This document shows, piece after piece, positions 34,187-43,288 of a stretch of DNA of 64,000 bases. Numbering within the stretch: the first letter of the stretch is position 1; every line of letters begins with the position of its first letter. Location: NCBI GenBank assembly GCA_016711405.1, contig JADJSZ010000026.1, forward strand, positions 37,942 to 101,941, read 5' to 3'. The DNA comes from Candidatus Hadersleviella danica. GTDB taxonomy: Bacteria > Chloroflexota > Anaerolineae > Promineifilales > Promineifilaceae. Under the pieces are notes generated by a model. That model saw nothing but the letters and a program-made list of their open reading frames with translations, had not been told where the DNA came from and did not search any database. Made by a program: the position numbers and the translations under genes.

Positions 34187-36225
34187 ATGATGCTCCCCCC
34201 TCAAAACCCCCTATTTCTTCCCGCTGGTGGATGCTGGCCTTGCTGGCTTTGCTCGTGGCGGCCATTGCCAGTTGCCGCGATGATGGCTCCACGGCGACCC
34301 CATCCACCGACACGGCTGGCGAAGCTGACCTTGCCAGCAACGCGGCCGATATTGCCGCCGCACGCGGCCTGACCCCCGACGACATCACGGCCGCGCTGAA
34401 AACTTACATGCCCAGCGGCCGACACGACGACTACATCATGTTCGCCTCGGGCGGGCATGGCGGGCAACTCATTTTGGTCGGCTTGCCCTCCATGCGCATC
34501 CTCAAGAGCATTGGCGTGTTCACCCCCGAGCCGTGGCAAGGCTGGGGCTATGGCTCGCGCGATAGCATGGAGATTTTGGCTGAAGGCCAGCCCAACGAGA
34601 CCCAAACGGTTCTGTGGGGCGACACCCATCACCCTGCTCTGAGCGAAACGGCTGGCGATTACGACGGCCAATTTGTGTTTGTCAACGACAAAGCGCACGC
34701 CCGCGTGGCCGTGGTGGATTTGCGCGACTTTGAGACCAAGCAAATCGTCAAAAATCCCATCGCCATGAGCGACCACGGCGGTTCGATGGTAACACCCGAC
34801 ACGGAATGGATTGTGGAAGGCGGGCAATATGCCGCCCCACTTGGCCAAGAGTATGCTCCCATTGAAGAGTACGAAGCGGAATACCGGGGCATGGTCACGT
34901 TTTGGAAGTTCGACCGGGAGAGCGGCCGTATCCTCGTCGAGGAATCGTTTGCGATGGAATTGCCCCCCTATTGGCAAGATTTGTGCGACGCGGGCAAATT
35001 GGTCAGCGATGGATGGGTGTTCTGCAACTCCATCAACACCGAAATGGCCACGGGCGGCATTGAGAAGGGCAACCCACCATTCGAGGCGGGCGTATCCCAG
35101 CGGGATATGGATTACATGCACATCATCAACCTAGATAAGGCGGCCGAAGTGGCCGCCAGTGGCCAAACCACCGAAATCAACGGCTTTGATGTGATTATGC
35201 TCGATACGTCCATCGCCGAAGGTCTGCTCTACTTTGCCCCCGAGCCAAAAAGCCCGCACGGCGTGGATGTGACCCCCGGCGGCGACTTCTTGGTGGTGGC
35301 GGGCAAGCTCGACCCGCATGTAACGGTCTACAGCTTTGCCAAAATCCAAGAGGCGATTGCGGGTGGCAACTTCACGGCCGACCCCTACGGCGTGCCCATC
35401 CTGAACTTTGATGAGGTGATGGAAGCGCAAGTTGAACTGGGCTTGGGGCCGTTGCACACCCAGTTTGATGCGCAAGGGTACGCCTACACCAGCCTGTTCT
35501 TGGAATCGGCCGTGGCCCGTTGGGCACTGGGCGGCCCCTATGCGGATAAACACCCCGAAGAAGGGTGGTCGTTGGTGAGCAAGCAACCCGTCCAATACAA
35601 CATTGGCCACTTGGCGGCGGCCGAAGGGGACACTGTTAGCCCCGATGGGGGCTATCTCGTCGCCCTGAACAAGTGGGCCATAGACCGGTTCACCAATGTG
35701 GGGCCGTTGTTGCCCCAAAACTTCCAGTTGATAGATATTGCGGGCACGGGCGACACGATGCAACTGCTCTACGACATGCCGATGGGCATTGGCGAACCCC
35801 ACTACGCCCAAATTATCAAGGCGGACAAGTTGAATCCGTGGGAAGTGTACCCTGAGGTGGGTTGGGATCCCCGCCACCAACAGGTAGACCCAGACGCGCC
35901 CAAGGTGGGTGAGGAGCGCATTGTGCGGGATGGCAACAATGTGGAGATTTGGATGACGGCCGTGCGAAGCCATTACACGCCCGAACCCATCGAAATCCAG
36001 CAAGGCGACCATGTGATTTGGCACATTACCAATACGGAACGCGCCTATGACGCCACGCACGGCTTCTCGCTCCCCGGCTACAACATCCAACTGAGCTTGG
36101 AACCCGGCGAGACAACCACCTTTGAGTTCACCGCCACCGAAAGCGGGGTCTTCACCTACTACTGCACCGAATTCTGCTCCGCCCTCCATCTGGAGATGGT
36201 TGGTTACTTTACTGTTGAGCCATAG
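34187..36225 (+). CDS. nosZ: Nitrous oxide reductase, clade II, lipoprotein-type (frameshifted near start)
   Basis: The catalytic enzyme that reduces N2O to N2 on the outer face of the membrane. All seven CuZ histidine contexts are visible: SGGHGG, GDTHHPALSE, DKAHARVAV, SPHGVDV, GPLHTQFD, NIGHLA and GEPHYAQ. The CuA site CTEFCSALHLEM lies at the C-terminus. The start at ATG 34187 (AGGAG 6 bases upstream) is out of frame with the body, but adding one C to the C6 run at 34195-34200 gives MMLPPSKPPISSRWW and a Sec-type signal peptide ending LVAAIASC, a plausible lipobox. Absence of a twin-Arg signal fits clade II. Restored length is 679 residues. nos accessory genes follow. Confidence 0.95.
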
Positions 36226-36227
36226 AT

Positions 36228-36302
36228 TCGCCATAAGCTATAAGCCGTAAGCCGTAAGCGAATTGTTTATGGCTTACAGCTTACGGCTTACGGCCGGTTA
36301 AT
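36228..36302. repeat. AGCCGTA inverted arrays (hairpin)
   Basis: ATAAGCTATAAGCCGTAAGC units, a GAATTGTTT loop and complementary GGCTTACAGCTTACGGC units, between nosZ and the next gene. The same family as 14880-14956. Confidence 0.9.
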
Positions 36303-36305
36303 CCC

Positions 36306-36950
36306 ATGAACACCAAACTTCAATCTTTCTTCGGCCCGCGAGTGCCCAGCAAGGGGGCAAGATGGCCTTACCGCCTGCCCAGCTTGCTGTTCACGGCCGC
36401 CGCTTTGTGTCTCATCGCCTCGATGTTTGTGCCCTACTGGAATATGACGCTGAACGCGCCGCAATATCCCAAAGGTTTGACGGTTTGGGTGTCGGTGAAC
36501 AGCATGGAGGGGGATGTGGCCGAGATTGATGGGCTGAACCATTACATTGGGATGCGGCCGTTGGGCGAGGCGGCCCAACTCGAGCGCCGTTTTAGCGTGC
36601 TGGCCATCTCTGCCTTGGCCTTGCTGGTACTAGCGGCCGTCTTCGTCCACACCAAATGGGCGGCTGTGCTGGCCATCCCATCAGCGACCGTCCCCCCCGT
36701 CTTCTTGCTCGATATGTATTTGTGGATGCGCCACTTTGGGATGAATTTAGACCCTACGGCCGCGCTCAGCAGTAGCATCAAACCATTCGTGCCCCCCATC
36801 TTGGGCACAGGCATGATTGCCCAATTCAGCACCACCGCCCGCGCCGACTGGGGCTTGTATCTGGCCACGGCCGCTTCCATCCTCATCCTCACTGGCCTCT
36901 ACTTCCATCGCAAGGCGTACAAACCACTCGTAGAAAAGAGTGCTGAGTAG
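36306..36950 (+). CDS. nos-cluster membrane protein (NosB-like)
   Basis: A 214-residue integral membrane protein with four hydrophobic segments (about 30-48, 99-118, 123-142 and 185-204). A loop motif GLNHYIGMRPLGEAAQLER (about 78-96) and the segment MYLWMRHFGMNLDP are seen in proteins next to nosZ in clade II clusters. In Wolinella and relatives a membrane protein of unknown function, NosB, occupies this place directly after nosZ. The His and Met residues could bind copper. It sits in the nos transcription direction, 80 bp after nosZ. The NosB label is by position and general form. Confidence 0.7.
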   Translation: MNTKLQSFFGPRVPSKGARWPYRLPSLLFTAAALCLIASMFVPYWNMTLNAPQYPKGLTVWVSVNSMEGDVAEIDGLNHYIGMRPLGEAAQLERRFSVLAISALALLVLAAVFVHTKWAAVLAIPSATVPPVFLLDMYLWMRHFGMNLDPTAALSSSIKPFVPPILGTGMIAQFSTTARADWGLYLATAASILILTGLYFHRKAYKPLVEKSAE

Positions 36951-37016
36951 AAAGTGCTGAGTGCTGAGTGCTGAGTGCTTCAATCCGCAATCCCCATTCC
37001 CCAATCCGCAATCCCC
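36951..37016. repeat. GTGCTGA array plus CGCAATC/CCCCATTC array
   Basis: Four GTGCTGA heptamers abut CCGCAATCCCCATTCC-type units. They run to the base before the nosD ATG. Confidence 0.93.
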
Positions 37017-38434
37017 ATGAAACACCTCCCCCACATCCTCCTCCTCGCCTTGTTGTGGCTGGGCACGACCGTTCCCACGGCCGCCCAAACCACCGACTTG
37101 GCCAGCTTACTCGCCCAAGCCCAAGATGGGGAGGTCATTGAACTGCCCAGCGGCATTTACACAGGCTCCTTTGTCATTGAGAAGTCCATCACCCTGATTG
37201 GGGAAGGGTGGCCTGTGTTGGATGGGGACGGCCGTGGCCATGTCCTCGTCATCAACGCCCCCGATGTGCATGTGGAAGGGCTAATGATTCGCAACAGCGG
37301 CACATCGCTCGACCAAGAAAGCACGGGCATTTTGGCCAACGCCCCCCGTGCGATGATTGTCAACAATCGGCTGGAAAATGTGCTGTTTGGGATTAGCCTG
37401 CACCACGCCGAAGGGAGCATTGTGCGGGGTAACACGGTGGTGGGCATGACCCAATTGGATGTGGCGCGGCGGGGGGATTCGATTCGGGTTTGGTACAGCA
37501 ATGATGTCGTGCTGGAGGGGAATCGGGTTCTGCACGGCCGCGATGTCGTCCTCTGGTATTCCTCCAACTTGGTTTTGCGCGGTAACGAAATCACCGACAG
37601 CCGCTACGGCCTCCATTTTATGTTCTGCGACGACGCTTTGATTACCGAGAACCTGCTTTACCACAATTCGGTTGGTGCATTTCTCATGTATAGCCAGCGG
37701 TTAACCGTCGAGCGCAACACCATCGCCAGCAATTGCGGTCCCAGCGGCTTTGGCTTGGGGCTGAAAGAGATGGACGATGCCGTGGTGGTAGATAACCCTT
37801 TTTAGATAACCGGGTGGGGGCACATTTAGATGGCACACCGATGGCGGTGGGCAGTGTGGGCATTTTTAGCGGCAATGTCTTTGGTTACAACGATATTGGC
37901 CTCGCCCTGATGCCCTCCGTGCGGCACAACCAATTTAGCGGCAACAGTTTTGTGGAAAACCAAGAGCAAGTGGCTATACAGGGGGGCGGGGCGATGGCGG
38001 CCAATGAGTGGCATGTCAACGGCCGTGGCAATTATTGGAGCGATTACGCGGGCTTTGATGCGGACGGCGACGGCCGAGGGGACATCCCCTACCGCGCCGA
38101 ACGGCTCTTTGAGACCCTGTTGGAAAACAACCCCGAATTGCGGCTGTTTGTCTACAGCCCCAGTGCCAACGCCGTGGATTTTGCGGCCAAAGCGTTCCCC
38201 ATTGTACGGCCGCAAGCCAAACTAATAGACGACTTCCCCCTGATGCAACCCATCGTGCCCACCGGCACACCCATCTTGCCCGCCCCGCCCCAATCCAATG
38301 CTGTGTGGGTGCTGGCTTTTCTTTTAATCACCTCGGCCGTGCTGATGAGCTGGCCGTGGCTCAAACCCATCGCCCAAAAGGCAGGCGGCGGTGGCCCCAA
38401 CCCGTTTGGAGTGAAAAGTAAAAGTAAAAGGTAA
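37017..38434 (+). CDS. nosD: NosD, periplasmic copper maturation beta-helix protein (frameshifted)
   Basis: A CASH/beta-helix protein required for CuZ maturation of NosZ. A signal peptide (HILLLALLWLGTTVPTAAQ) is followed by right-handed helix coils such as GIYTGSFVIEKSITLIGEG, VLEGNRVLHGRDVVLWYSSN and LRGNEITDSRYGLHFMFCDD (NosD hallmark HFMFxDD). The frame breaks at a T5 run (37799-37803). Adding one T restores DNPFLDNRVGAHLDG and a 472-residue protein. The C-terminus has one membrane helix (WVLAFLLITSAVLMSWPW) and a basic tail. Its neighbours nosF and nosY encode the cognate ABC transporter. Confidence 0.92.
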
Positions 38435-38504
38435 AGTAGTCACCACTTTTCACCACTCACTTTACTTTCACCTTCACTAACCACTAGCCACTAACCACTA
38501 ACCA
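38409..38504. repeat. AAAGTAAA / CACTTTT arrays and CCACTAA array
   Basis: GTGAAAAGTAAAAGTAAAAGG repeats encode the last residues of NosD (VKSKSKR), then CACTTTTCACCACTCAC complementary units, then four CCACTAA heptamers just before nosF. Confidence 0.88.
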
Positions 38505-38506
38505 CC

Positions 38507-39162
38507 ATGCTCGACGCACACCACCTCACCAAGAAATTCGGCCGACTAACGGCCGTGGATAATCTCTCCTTCGACATTCCCCCCGGACAAGCGGTGGGAT
38601 TATGGGGAGCCAACGGCGCAGGCAAAACAACGGCGTTGCGCTGTCTCATTCACCTCATCCCCTTTGAAGGGCAGGTAATTGTAGATGGCCATGATGTGCG
38701 CCGCGAAGGGAAGCAAGCCCGGCTCAAAGTGGGCTTCGTGCCCCAACACCTCACCTTTCACGATGATTTGCGGGTGGATGAGACGCTCCATTTTTATGCG
38801 CGACTGAAGAAGTTGGGGGGATTACGGCCGCCACCGAGCAACACCTCGACCGTTTGGCCTTACGGCCGCATCTCCACAAACCCGTCGGCGATTTATCGGG
38901 CGGGCTGAAGCAAAGATTAGCCCTCGCCCTCGCTTTATTGGCCGACCCGCCCATTTTGTTGCTCGATGAACCAACGGCCAGCCTCGACACGGCCGCTCGC
39001 ACCGACTTTCTCGCTCTTTTGCAAGAACTCAAGCACCAAGGCAAGACCATCATCTTCTCCACCCACCGCTACGAGGAAATTATTGCCCTCGCCGACCGCG
39101 TTTTGCACATGGCCGACGGCAAACTAGTGGCGGATTGCCATCCGACGGCATTGGTTCAGTAA
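38507..39162 (+). CDS. nosF: NosF, ABC ATPase for N2O reductase maturation (frameshifted)
   Basis: The ATPase of the NosDFY system. Walker A GANGAGKTTALRCL (about 34-47), signature LSGGLKQRLALALALL (about 130), Walker B ILLLDEPTASLD and switch His FSTHRYEE are all present. A G6 run at 38815-38820 breaks the frame. Adding one G gives LGGITAATEQHLDRLALRP and a 218-residue protein, a normal NosF length. The defect is therefore a likely sequencing error. Confidence 0.92.
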
Positions 39163-39240
39163 AAAGTAAAACGTGAAAAGTAAAAAATAAAAGGTAGACG
39201 ACCACTTTTCACTTTTCACTTTTCACTTTTCACCCCCCTC
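39163..39240. repeat. GTGAAAAGTAAAA / CACTTTT inverted arrays (hairpin)
   Basis: Left arm AAAAGTAAAACGTGAAAAGT, loop GGTAGACGACC, right arm of four ACTTTTC heptamers. It fills the nosF-nosY gap. Confidence 0.92.
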
Positions 39241-39245
39241 CCATC

Positions 39246-40076
39246 ATGGACATCCAAACTATCTTCATCCTCATCCAAAAAGAACTGCGCGATGCGCGGC
39301 GGAACCAATGGTTTCTGCTCTACACCATCGCTTTTGCCATCTTATCCCTTGCGCTGGCGTGGTTTTCGCTGGCGGGGATGGGGCACTACGGCTTGGCGGG
39401 CTTCGGCCGTACAGGAGCCAGCCTCGTCAATCTTATCTTGCTCATCGTTCCTTTAATGGGTCTCACCCTGGGCGCATTGGGTTTAACCAGCGAAAGAGAG
39501 AACGGCACGCTCCTTTATCTATTGGCACAGCCCATTAATCCCAAAGAACTGCTCTTGGGCAAGTTTCTCGGGTTGGCCATTGCTCTGATGGCCGCTTTAA
39601 CCCTTGGGTTTGGCCTGACGGGGACATTGATTGCCGTTTATGGGGGCATGAGCGACGTAACGACCTATTTGTGGCTGGTTGGTTTGGCCTTTTTGCTGGC
39701 CGTGGTCAGCCTGAGCCTTGGTTTTGTGGTGGCGGCGGCCGTTGAAAAAGCGGCCACGGCCGTCGGCATCGCCCTCTTCCTGTGGCTTATCCTCGTCTTT
39801 GTGGGTGATTTGGGGCTGATGGGCACGGCCGTTGTTCTACACTTCTCGGCCGACACCCTGCTGTGGCTCTCTTTTCTCAATCCCCTGCAACTATTTAAGA
39901 CGGCTGCCATCTACAACTTCCGCAACGGCCTCGAAATGATGGGGCCAGCAGGCATTTACGCCGTGCGCCAATACGGAACCACCTTGCTCCCCCTTCTCAC
40001 CATCCTGCTCATCATCTGGGCCAGCCTCCCCCTCTTATTAACGCATCGTCTCTTCACCCGCCGAGGTGCGCTATGA
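39246..40076 (+). CDS. nosY: NosY, ABC permease for N2O reductase maturation
   Basis: A 276-residue permease with six membrane segments. The order LVNLILLIVPLMGLTLGALGLTSERENGTLLYLLAQPINPKELLLGKFLGL matches NosY/ABC-2 permeases, here with the conserved ExxxGTL motif in the first coupling loop. It works with NosF and NosD to deliver a sulphur species or assist CuZ assembly in the periplasm. The stop overlaps the nosL start (TATGA), implying translational coupling. Confidence 0.9.
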   Translation: MDIQTIFILIQKELRDARRNQWFLLYTIAFAILSLALAWFSLAGMGHYGLAGFGRTGASLVNLILLIVPLMGLTLGALGLTSERENGTLLYLLAQPINPKELLLGKFLGLAIALMAALTLGFGLTGTLIAVYGGMSDVTTYLWLVGLAFLLAVVSLSLGFVVAAAVEKAATAVGIALFLWLILVFVGDLGLMGTAVVLHFSADTLLWLSFLNPLQLFKTAAIYNFRNGLEMMGPAGIYAVRQYGTTLLPLLTILLIIWASLPLLLTHRLFTRRGAL

Positions 40077-40608
40077 AAAAATGTTGCGCAGGCAAGGGCG
40101 GCGAGGGGCCTCTCCTCTGCGCCTCCGCTCCTCTCTTCCTCTGCTTTTCCTCCTTATCGTTCTCACCCTCCTCCAACTCGCCTGCGGCCGTGCCCCCGAC
40201 CTTGAAACGCCGCCCGAGATTGTGTATGGGGAAGATGTGTGCGTCGAGTGCGGCATGATTATCAGCGACCCCCGCTTTGCGGCGGCCTATGTGACCAGCG
40301 CAGGCGATGCGCGTCTCTTCGATGACATTGGGGACATGCTCGTTTACGACCAGCGCATGGGCGAAGCCGTCCACGCTTACTGGGTGCACGATTTGCACAG
40401 CGAAGCATGGGCACGGGCAGAAACAGCGACGTTTGTGACTCAATCCAATCTAAACACGCCGATGGGTTGGGGGATTGTGGCCTTTGCCACAGCCGAAGAT
40501 GCCCGTCTTTATGTGCAAGCAAGCGGCGGGATGATGACTACGCTGGCCGAATTACAAGCGGCCGTGGCCAATGGCTCCCTTAAATCGGCCTACATGCCTA
40601 ACAATTGA
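40073..40608 (+). CDS. nosL: NosL, copper chaperone lipoprotein (frameshifted near start)
   Basis: A periplasmic lipoprotein that delivers copper to NosZ. The body shows VCVECGMIISDPRFAAAYV (CxxCGM copper motif) and FATAEDARLYV. The natural start, ATG 40073 with GAGGTG just upstream and overlapping nosY, is out of frame. Adding one A to the A6 run (40076-40081) gives MKKMLRRQGRRG, then a signal peptide (LLFLLIVLTLLQLACG) with a lipobox. Restored length is 178 residues. Alternatively translation starts at GTG 40066 or ATG 40081 without repair. Confidence 0.9.
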
Positions 40609-40611
40609 CCT

Positions 40612-40893
40612 TCTTCGCCGTTCCTAAGACTTCCTCCGTCGTTCCTAAGACTTCCTCCGTCGTTCCTAAGACTTCCTCCGTCGTTCCTAAGACTTCCTCC
40701 GTCGTTCCTAAGACTTCCTCTGTCGTTCCTAAGACTTCCTCTGTCGTTCCTAAGACTTCCTCAGTCGTTCCTTGGACTTCCTCAGTCGTTCCTAAGACTT
40801 CCTCCGTCGTTCCTAAGACTTCCTCTGTCGTTCCTAAGACTTCCTCTGTCGTTCCTAAGACCTCTTCCGCCGTTGCCAAGACCTTTTCTGCCA
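40612..40893. repeat. Thirteen-copy 21-bp tandem repeat in the nos cluster
   Basis: Twelve nearly identical 21-bp units (GTTCCTAAGACTTCCTCCGTC, with one base C/T/A variable) begin at 40620, 40641, 40662 and so on to 40851, with a degenerate thirteenth at 40872. Because 21 is a multiple of three the array is open on both strands (VPKTSSV on plus, GTTEEVL on minus). I see no start with a ribosome-binding site, so I treat it as non-coding. It fills the nosL to cytochrome c gap. Confidence 0.95.
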
Positions 40894-40948
40894 TTATTTT
40901 TGCCTATTTGTTGGCCTCAATCCTAATCCCACACATTTGGAGAACCCT

Positions 40949-41367
40949 ATGTACAAGACCATCCTTTATACCCTCTTGCTCATCCTCGCGCTGGCCGCTT
41001 GCGGCGGCGCGGCAGCGATACTCTGGCCGTGAGCGAGCAGAGCCAGCCCACGGCCGCCCCACCCACGGCCGCCTCCCTGCCCGTTGGCGACCCCGCCAGC
41101 GGACAAACGCTCTTTAGTGCCAGTTGTTCCAGTTGCCACGGCGCCGATGCCAAAGGCATCACTGGCGTGGGCAAAGACTTAACCACAGGGGAATTCACCC
41201 CTAGCATGAGCGACGATGAATTCTTGACTTTCATCAAAACTGGCCGTCCCTCGGGCGACCCCGCCAACACCACAGGCATAGACATGCCTCCCAAAGGCGG
41301 CAACCCCGCTCTCAGCGATGCTCAAATCCTAGACATCATCGCCTACATTCGTTCCATCCACGAGTAA
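40949..41367 (+). CDS. Small c-type cytochrome lipoprotein (frameshifted)
   Basis: An exported monohaem cytochrome. ATG 40949 opens a signal peptide (LLLILALAACGG) with a lipobox. The frame then breaks in the GC-rich stretch 41003-41013. Adding one base joins it to a Thr/Pro linker (QPTAAPPTAAS) and a cytochrome domain with haem motif SCSSCHGADAKG and Met ligand GIDMPPKGGN. Restored length is 139 residues. Small cytochromes in clade II nos clusters are thought to pass electrons to NosZ. Its location after nosL fits that. Confidence 0.85.
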
Positions 41368-41424
41368 TGTTCGTCGTAACGGCTTTAGCCGTTGAACGAC
41401 GAAAGTCGTTACTACAAACCACTT
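41368..41424. repeat. Double palindrome (GTAACGGC...GCCGTT / AACGAC...GTCGTT)
   Basis: TTCGTCGTAACGGCTTTAGCC-like arms with inverted GTTGAACGACGAAAGTCG, ending TTACTAC. The outer bases resemble the GTAGTAACGAC type of dispersed palindromic repeats. Located between the cytochrome c and DUF1858 genes. Confidence 0.75.
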
Positions 41425-41431
41425 CCCCTCC

Positions 41432-41653
41432 ATGCCCACGGCCGAAGAAATCTCCCGCATGACAGTGCAAGACGTAATGGCCCGCTGGCCCGCGACGGTG
41501 CAACTCTTCCAACAGTTGCACATCGTCTGCCCCGGTTGCCCCATCTCCCCCTTCTGCACCGTGCAAGATGCGGCCGTGTTACACCGCTTAGAGTCGCTCA
41601 GTCTCTCAGTCTATCAGCTCGTCAGCCAATTGACTGAAAGACTGACCGACTGA
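41432..41653 (+). CDS. DUF1858-like small protein
   Basis: A 73-residue protein whose first 52 residues match the DUF1858/ScdA-N domain: MTVQDVMARWPATVQLFQQ, then CPGCPISPFCT. Such domains occur with NO- and Fe-S-related proteins and often in denitrification or anaerobic gene clusters. The final about 20 residues (SLSLSVYQLVSQLTERLTD) come from GACTGAC-type repeat sequence and are probably not part of the domain. Confidence 0.75.
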   Translation: MPTAEEISRMTVQDVMARWPATVQLFQQLHIVCPGCPISPFCTVQDAAVLHRLESLSLSVYQLVSQLTERLTD

Positions 41654-41668
41654 TAGACTGACAGGCTT
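41590..41668. repeat. GACTGAC-family repeats overlapping a gene end
   Basis: CAGTCTCTCAGTCTATCAGC and GACTGAAAGACTGACCGACTG units. The first half is inside the DUF1858 frame, the second fills the gap to the cupin gene. The two halves are partly complementary. Confidence 0.85.
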
Positions 41669-41986
41669 ATGTACCAAATTACCCAAATCCCCCTCACGGC
41701 CGATTCCCCCTCGGCCGATACCATTGTCAGCACCACGCTGGCCCGCACGCCGCACATCAAGCCCGTGTTGTTCCACTTCGCCCCCGGCCAAGAGCTATCC
41801 CAGCACACCAGTAGCCACCCCGCTGTCCTGCACTTCCTCAGCGGCGAGGCGATTATCACCTTGGGAGAGGACAGCCACCCTGCCACGGCCGGCACATGGG
41901 TCTACATGGCCCCCAACCTGCCCCACAGCATCACCGCCCAAACGGCCGTCCTCATGCTCCTCGAAATGTTGACAGGGGAAAAATAA
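41669..41986 (+). CDS. Cupin-domain protein
   Basis: A 105-residue single cupin_2 domain. The first metal motif reads PGQELSQHTSSHPAVLHFLSGEA (about 38-60), with the His and Glu pattern HxH replaced by QHTSSH. The second motif is AGTWVYMAPNLPHSI (about 77-91) with G and the terminal His. It may bind a metal and a small ligand. Position among nos accessory genes suggests a role under the same control, but no specific function can be assigned. Confidence 0.78.
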   Translation: MYQITQIPLTADSPSADTIVSTTLARTPHIKPVLFHFAPGQELSQHTSSHPAVLHFLSGEAIITLGEDSHPATAGTWVYMAPNLPHSITAQTAVLMLLEMLTGEK

Positions 41987-42832
41987 GCCGAGATTAGACG
42001 CAAAGGACGCAAGGACGCAGAGAACGCAAAGGGGTAATAACCCCCTGCGCCCTTTGCGTCCCTGCGACTCTGCGTCAAAAGAAACCAGTTCGGGGTTACC
42101 CTCTCCTCCCTGCGGCAAATCCTCCGCAATCAGCACCAACTGATGCGGCAGGCACACCGTCACCCGCTCCCGCTCGGGCAACACAATCCCGTTCTGCTCC
42201 CACCCCTTCAGAATACGGCTCACCGTAAACAACGTCGTGCCCGTCATCTCCGCCAAATCTTGGCGCGAAAGCGGCACATCAATCAAAATCCCCTCCTCCA
42301 CCTTGCGCCCCGTTTGGCGCACCAAGCGCAACAACGCCCGCGCCACCCGTCGCTCCACCCGCTCCGTGGTCAGCTCTTGAAGCTGTTTTTGCAACCCCAC
42401 AAAATAATTGGCTAACATGCGCAATCCATTCACCGCAAGGCGGGGATGTTGGAGCATCAGTTCTTGGATGGTTTGCTGTCCCCACGCAATCAGACGGCCG
42501 TCTTGCACCACCTCGGCCGTCACGGGGTACTCACTGTGGCTCAGCGCCACAATAATGCCAATCCCCCCACCTTGCCCCACATAGCTCACCGCAATTTGGT
42601 GACCCTCGGCCGTCGTCTGCAACAGCTTCACATGCCCCTCCAGCACAATATAAAATGTTTCGGCAGGTTCCTCTTGATACAATAAAATCTCCCCTTGGTG
42701 CATCTCATAAATATGCCCTGCATGGACAATAAGTTGGCACACGGCCGTCTCCAGCCCCTGAAATAGGGCACAACGGCCAACAATCTCACATACATCGGGC
42801 GTAATCGTCAGGGCAATAGGTCGTTGAGGCAT
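41795..42832 (-). CDS. Crp/Fnr-family transcriptional regulator with read-through tail
   Basis: A regulator with a cyclic-nucleotide-binding-like domain (about residues 15-130, EILLYQEEPAETFYIVLEGHVKLL) and a winged HTH (LSRQDLAEMTGTTLFTVSRILKGWE, about 185-209). The family domain ends near residue 235 (about 42110). The open frame then continues through a CGCAAAG hairpin and 190 bp antisense to the cupin gene to reach 345 residues. Typical members are about 230 residues, so the tail is probably not natural (lost stop or sequence error). No Fnr-type C-x2-C-x5-C cluster is seen; Cys at about 15, 21 and 32 do not fit. By position it is likely a nos or NO regulator of the DNR/NnrR group. Confidence 0.83.
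   Translation of the reverse strand: MPQRPIALTITPDVCEIVGRCALFQGLETAVCQLIVHAGHIYEMHQGEILLYQEEPAETFYIVLEGHVKLLQTTAEGHQIAVSYVGQGGGIGIIVALSHSEYPVTAEVVQDGRLIAWGQQTIQELMLQHPRLAVNGLRMLANYFVGLQKQLQELTTERVERRVARALLRLVRQTGRKVEEGILIDVPLSRQDLAEMTGTTLFTVSRILKGWEQNGIVLPERERVTVCLPHQLVLIAEDLPQGGEGNPELVSFDAESQGRKGRRGLLPLCVLCVLASFASNLGLFFPCQHFEEHEDGRLGGDAVGQVGGHVDPCAGRGRVAVLSQGDNRLAAEEVQDSGVATGVLG
41995..42082. repeat. CGCAAGGA inverted arrays (hairpin)
   Basis: ACGCAAAGGACGCAAGGACGC and the complementary CCTTTGCGTCCCTGCG pair around a short GGTAATAACC core. Located between the convergent cupin and Crp/Fnr genes, inside the extended open frame of the latter. Same family as 6715-6798. Confidence 0.88.
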
Positions 42833-42879
42833 AAAACCTAGTCTATCTTAAAAAGGGGTGCAAGAAGGAACACCAAAAG

Positions 42880-43110
42880 CCGCCCCCTTCCCTTCCCCCG
42901 GTTTCCCCCCGCCCCCCCCCCGCCGCCGGGCGGGGGGGGGCCCCGGCCCTCCCCCCCGCCGCCGCGCCCGCGCGCCCCCTCGGCGCCTCGCCCGCGCGCG
43001 GCGGGGGGGGGCGGCCGGGGCGCGGGGCGCCCCCCCCGTTTTGGGCGGGGGCCCCCCGCCCCCCCCGCCCCCGCCCCGGGCGCCGGGGGGGGGGGGGGCG
43101 CTGGCCTCAT
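42880..43110. other. Extreme G/C low-complexity block, probable artefact
   Basis: About 230 bp of almost pure G and C with runs of up to 12 G or C. No codon structure or known motif is seen. The surrounding sequence is normal. It lies in the spacer between the Crp/Fnr regulator (minus) and a small membrane protein gene (plus), where promoters would be expected, so the real spacer may be missing or distorted here. The remainder (43111-43288) looks like ordinary non-coding sequence with GCAATCCCC at its end. Confidence 0.7.
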
Positions 43111-43288
43111 CTGGCTATCTCCTGGGAGTTACCCTCCCCTTCTTTTGGTACGGCGGCTACCCTCGGTCCCCTCCAGAGGGGTGGTTTTGGCTTCCTGTGG
43201 TGGGGCTATCAGCACCGCTAAGCAAAAATCTGTCAGGCCCACCCAATCTTCCTCATCACCTTCCCTCCCTCCCATTTCCGCAATCCCC

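Noticed and set aside
35131..36234. 367-residue open frame on the minus strand
   Set aside because: It lies antisense to nosZ, which has all copper ligands. No family pattern is seen.
34187..40608. Loss of the nos system by pseudogenisation
   Set aside because: The four breaks in nosZ, nosD, nosF and nosL are all single-base changes in homopolymers, the same class of error is found in housekeeping genes, and all active-site residues are intact.
40598..40894. Repetitive proteins (VPKTSSV or GTTEEVL repeats) encoded by the 21-bp array
   Set aside because: No start with a ribosome-binding site, and the frame is open only because the unit is a multiple of three. Kept as a finding, not as a gene.
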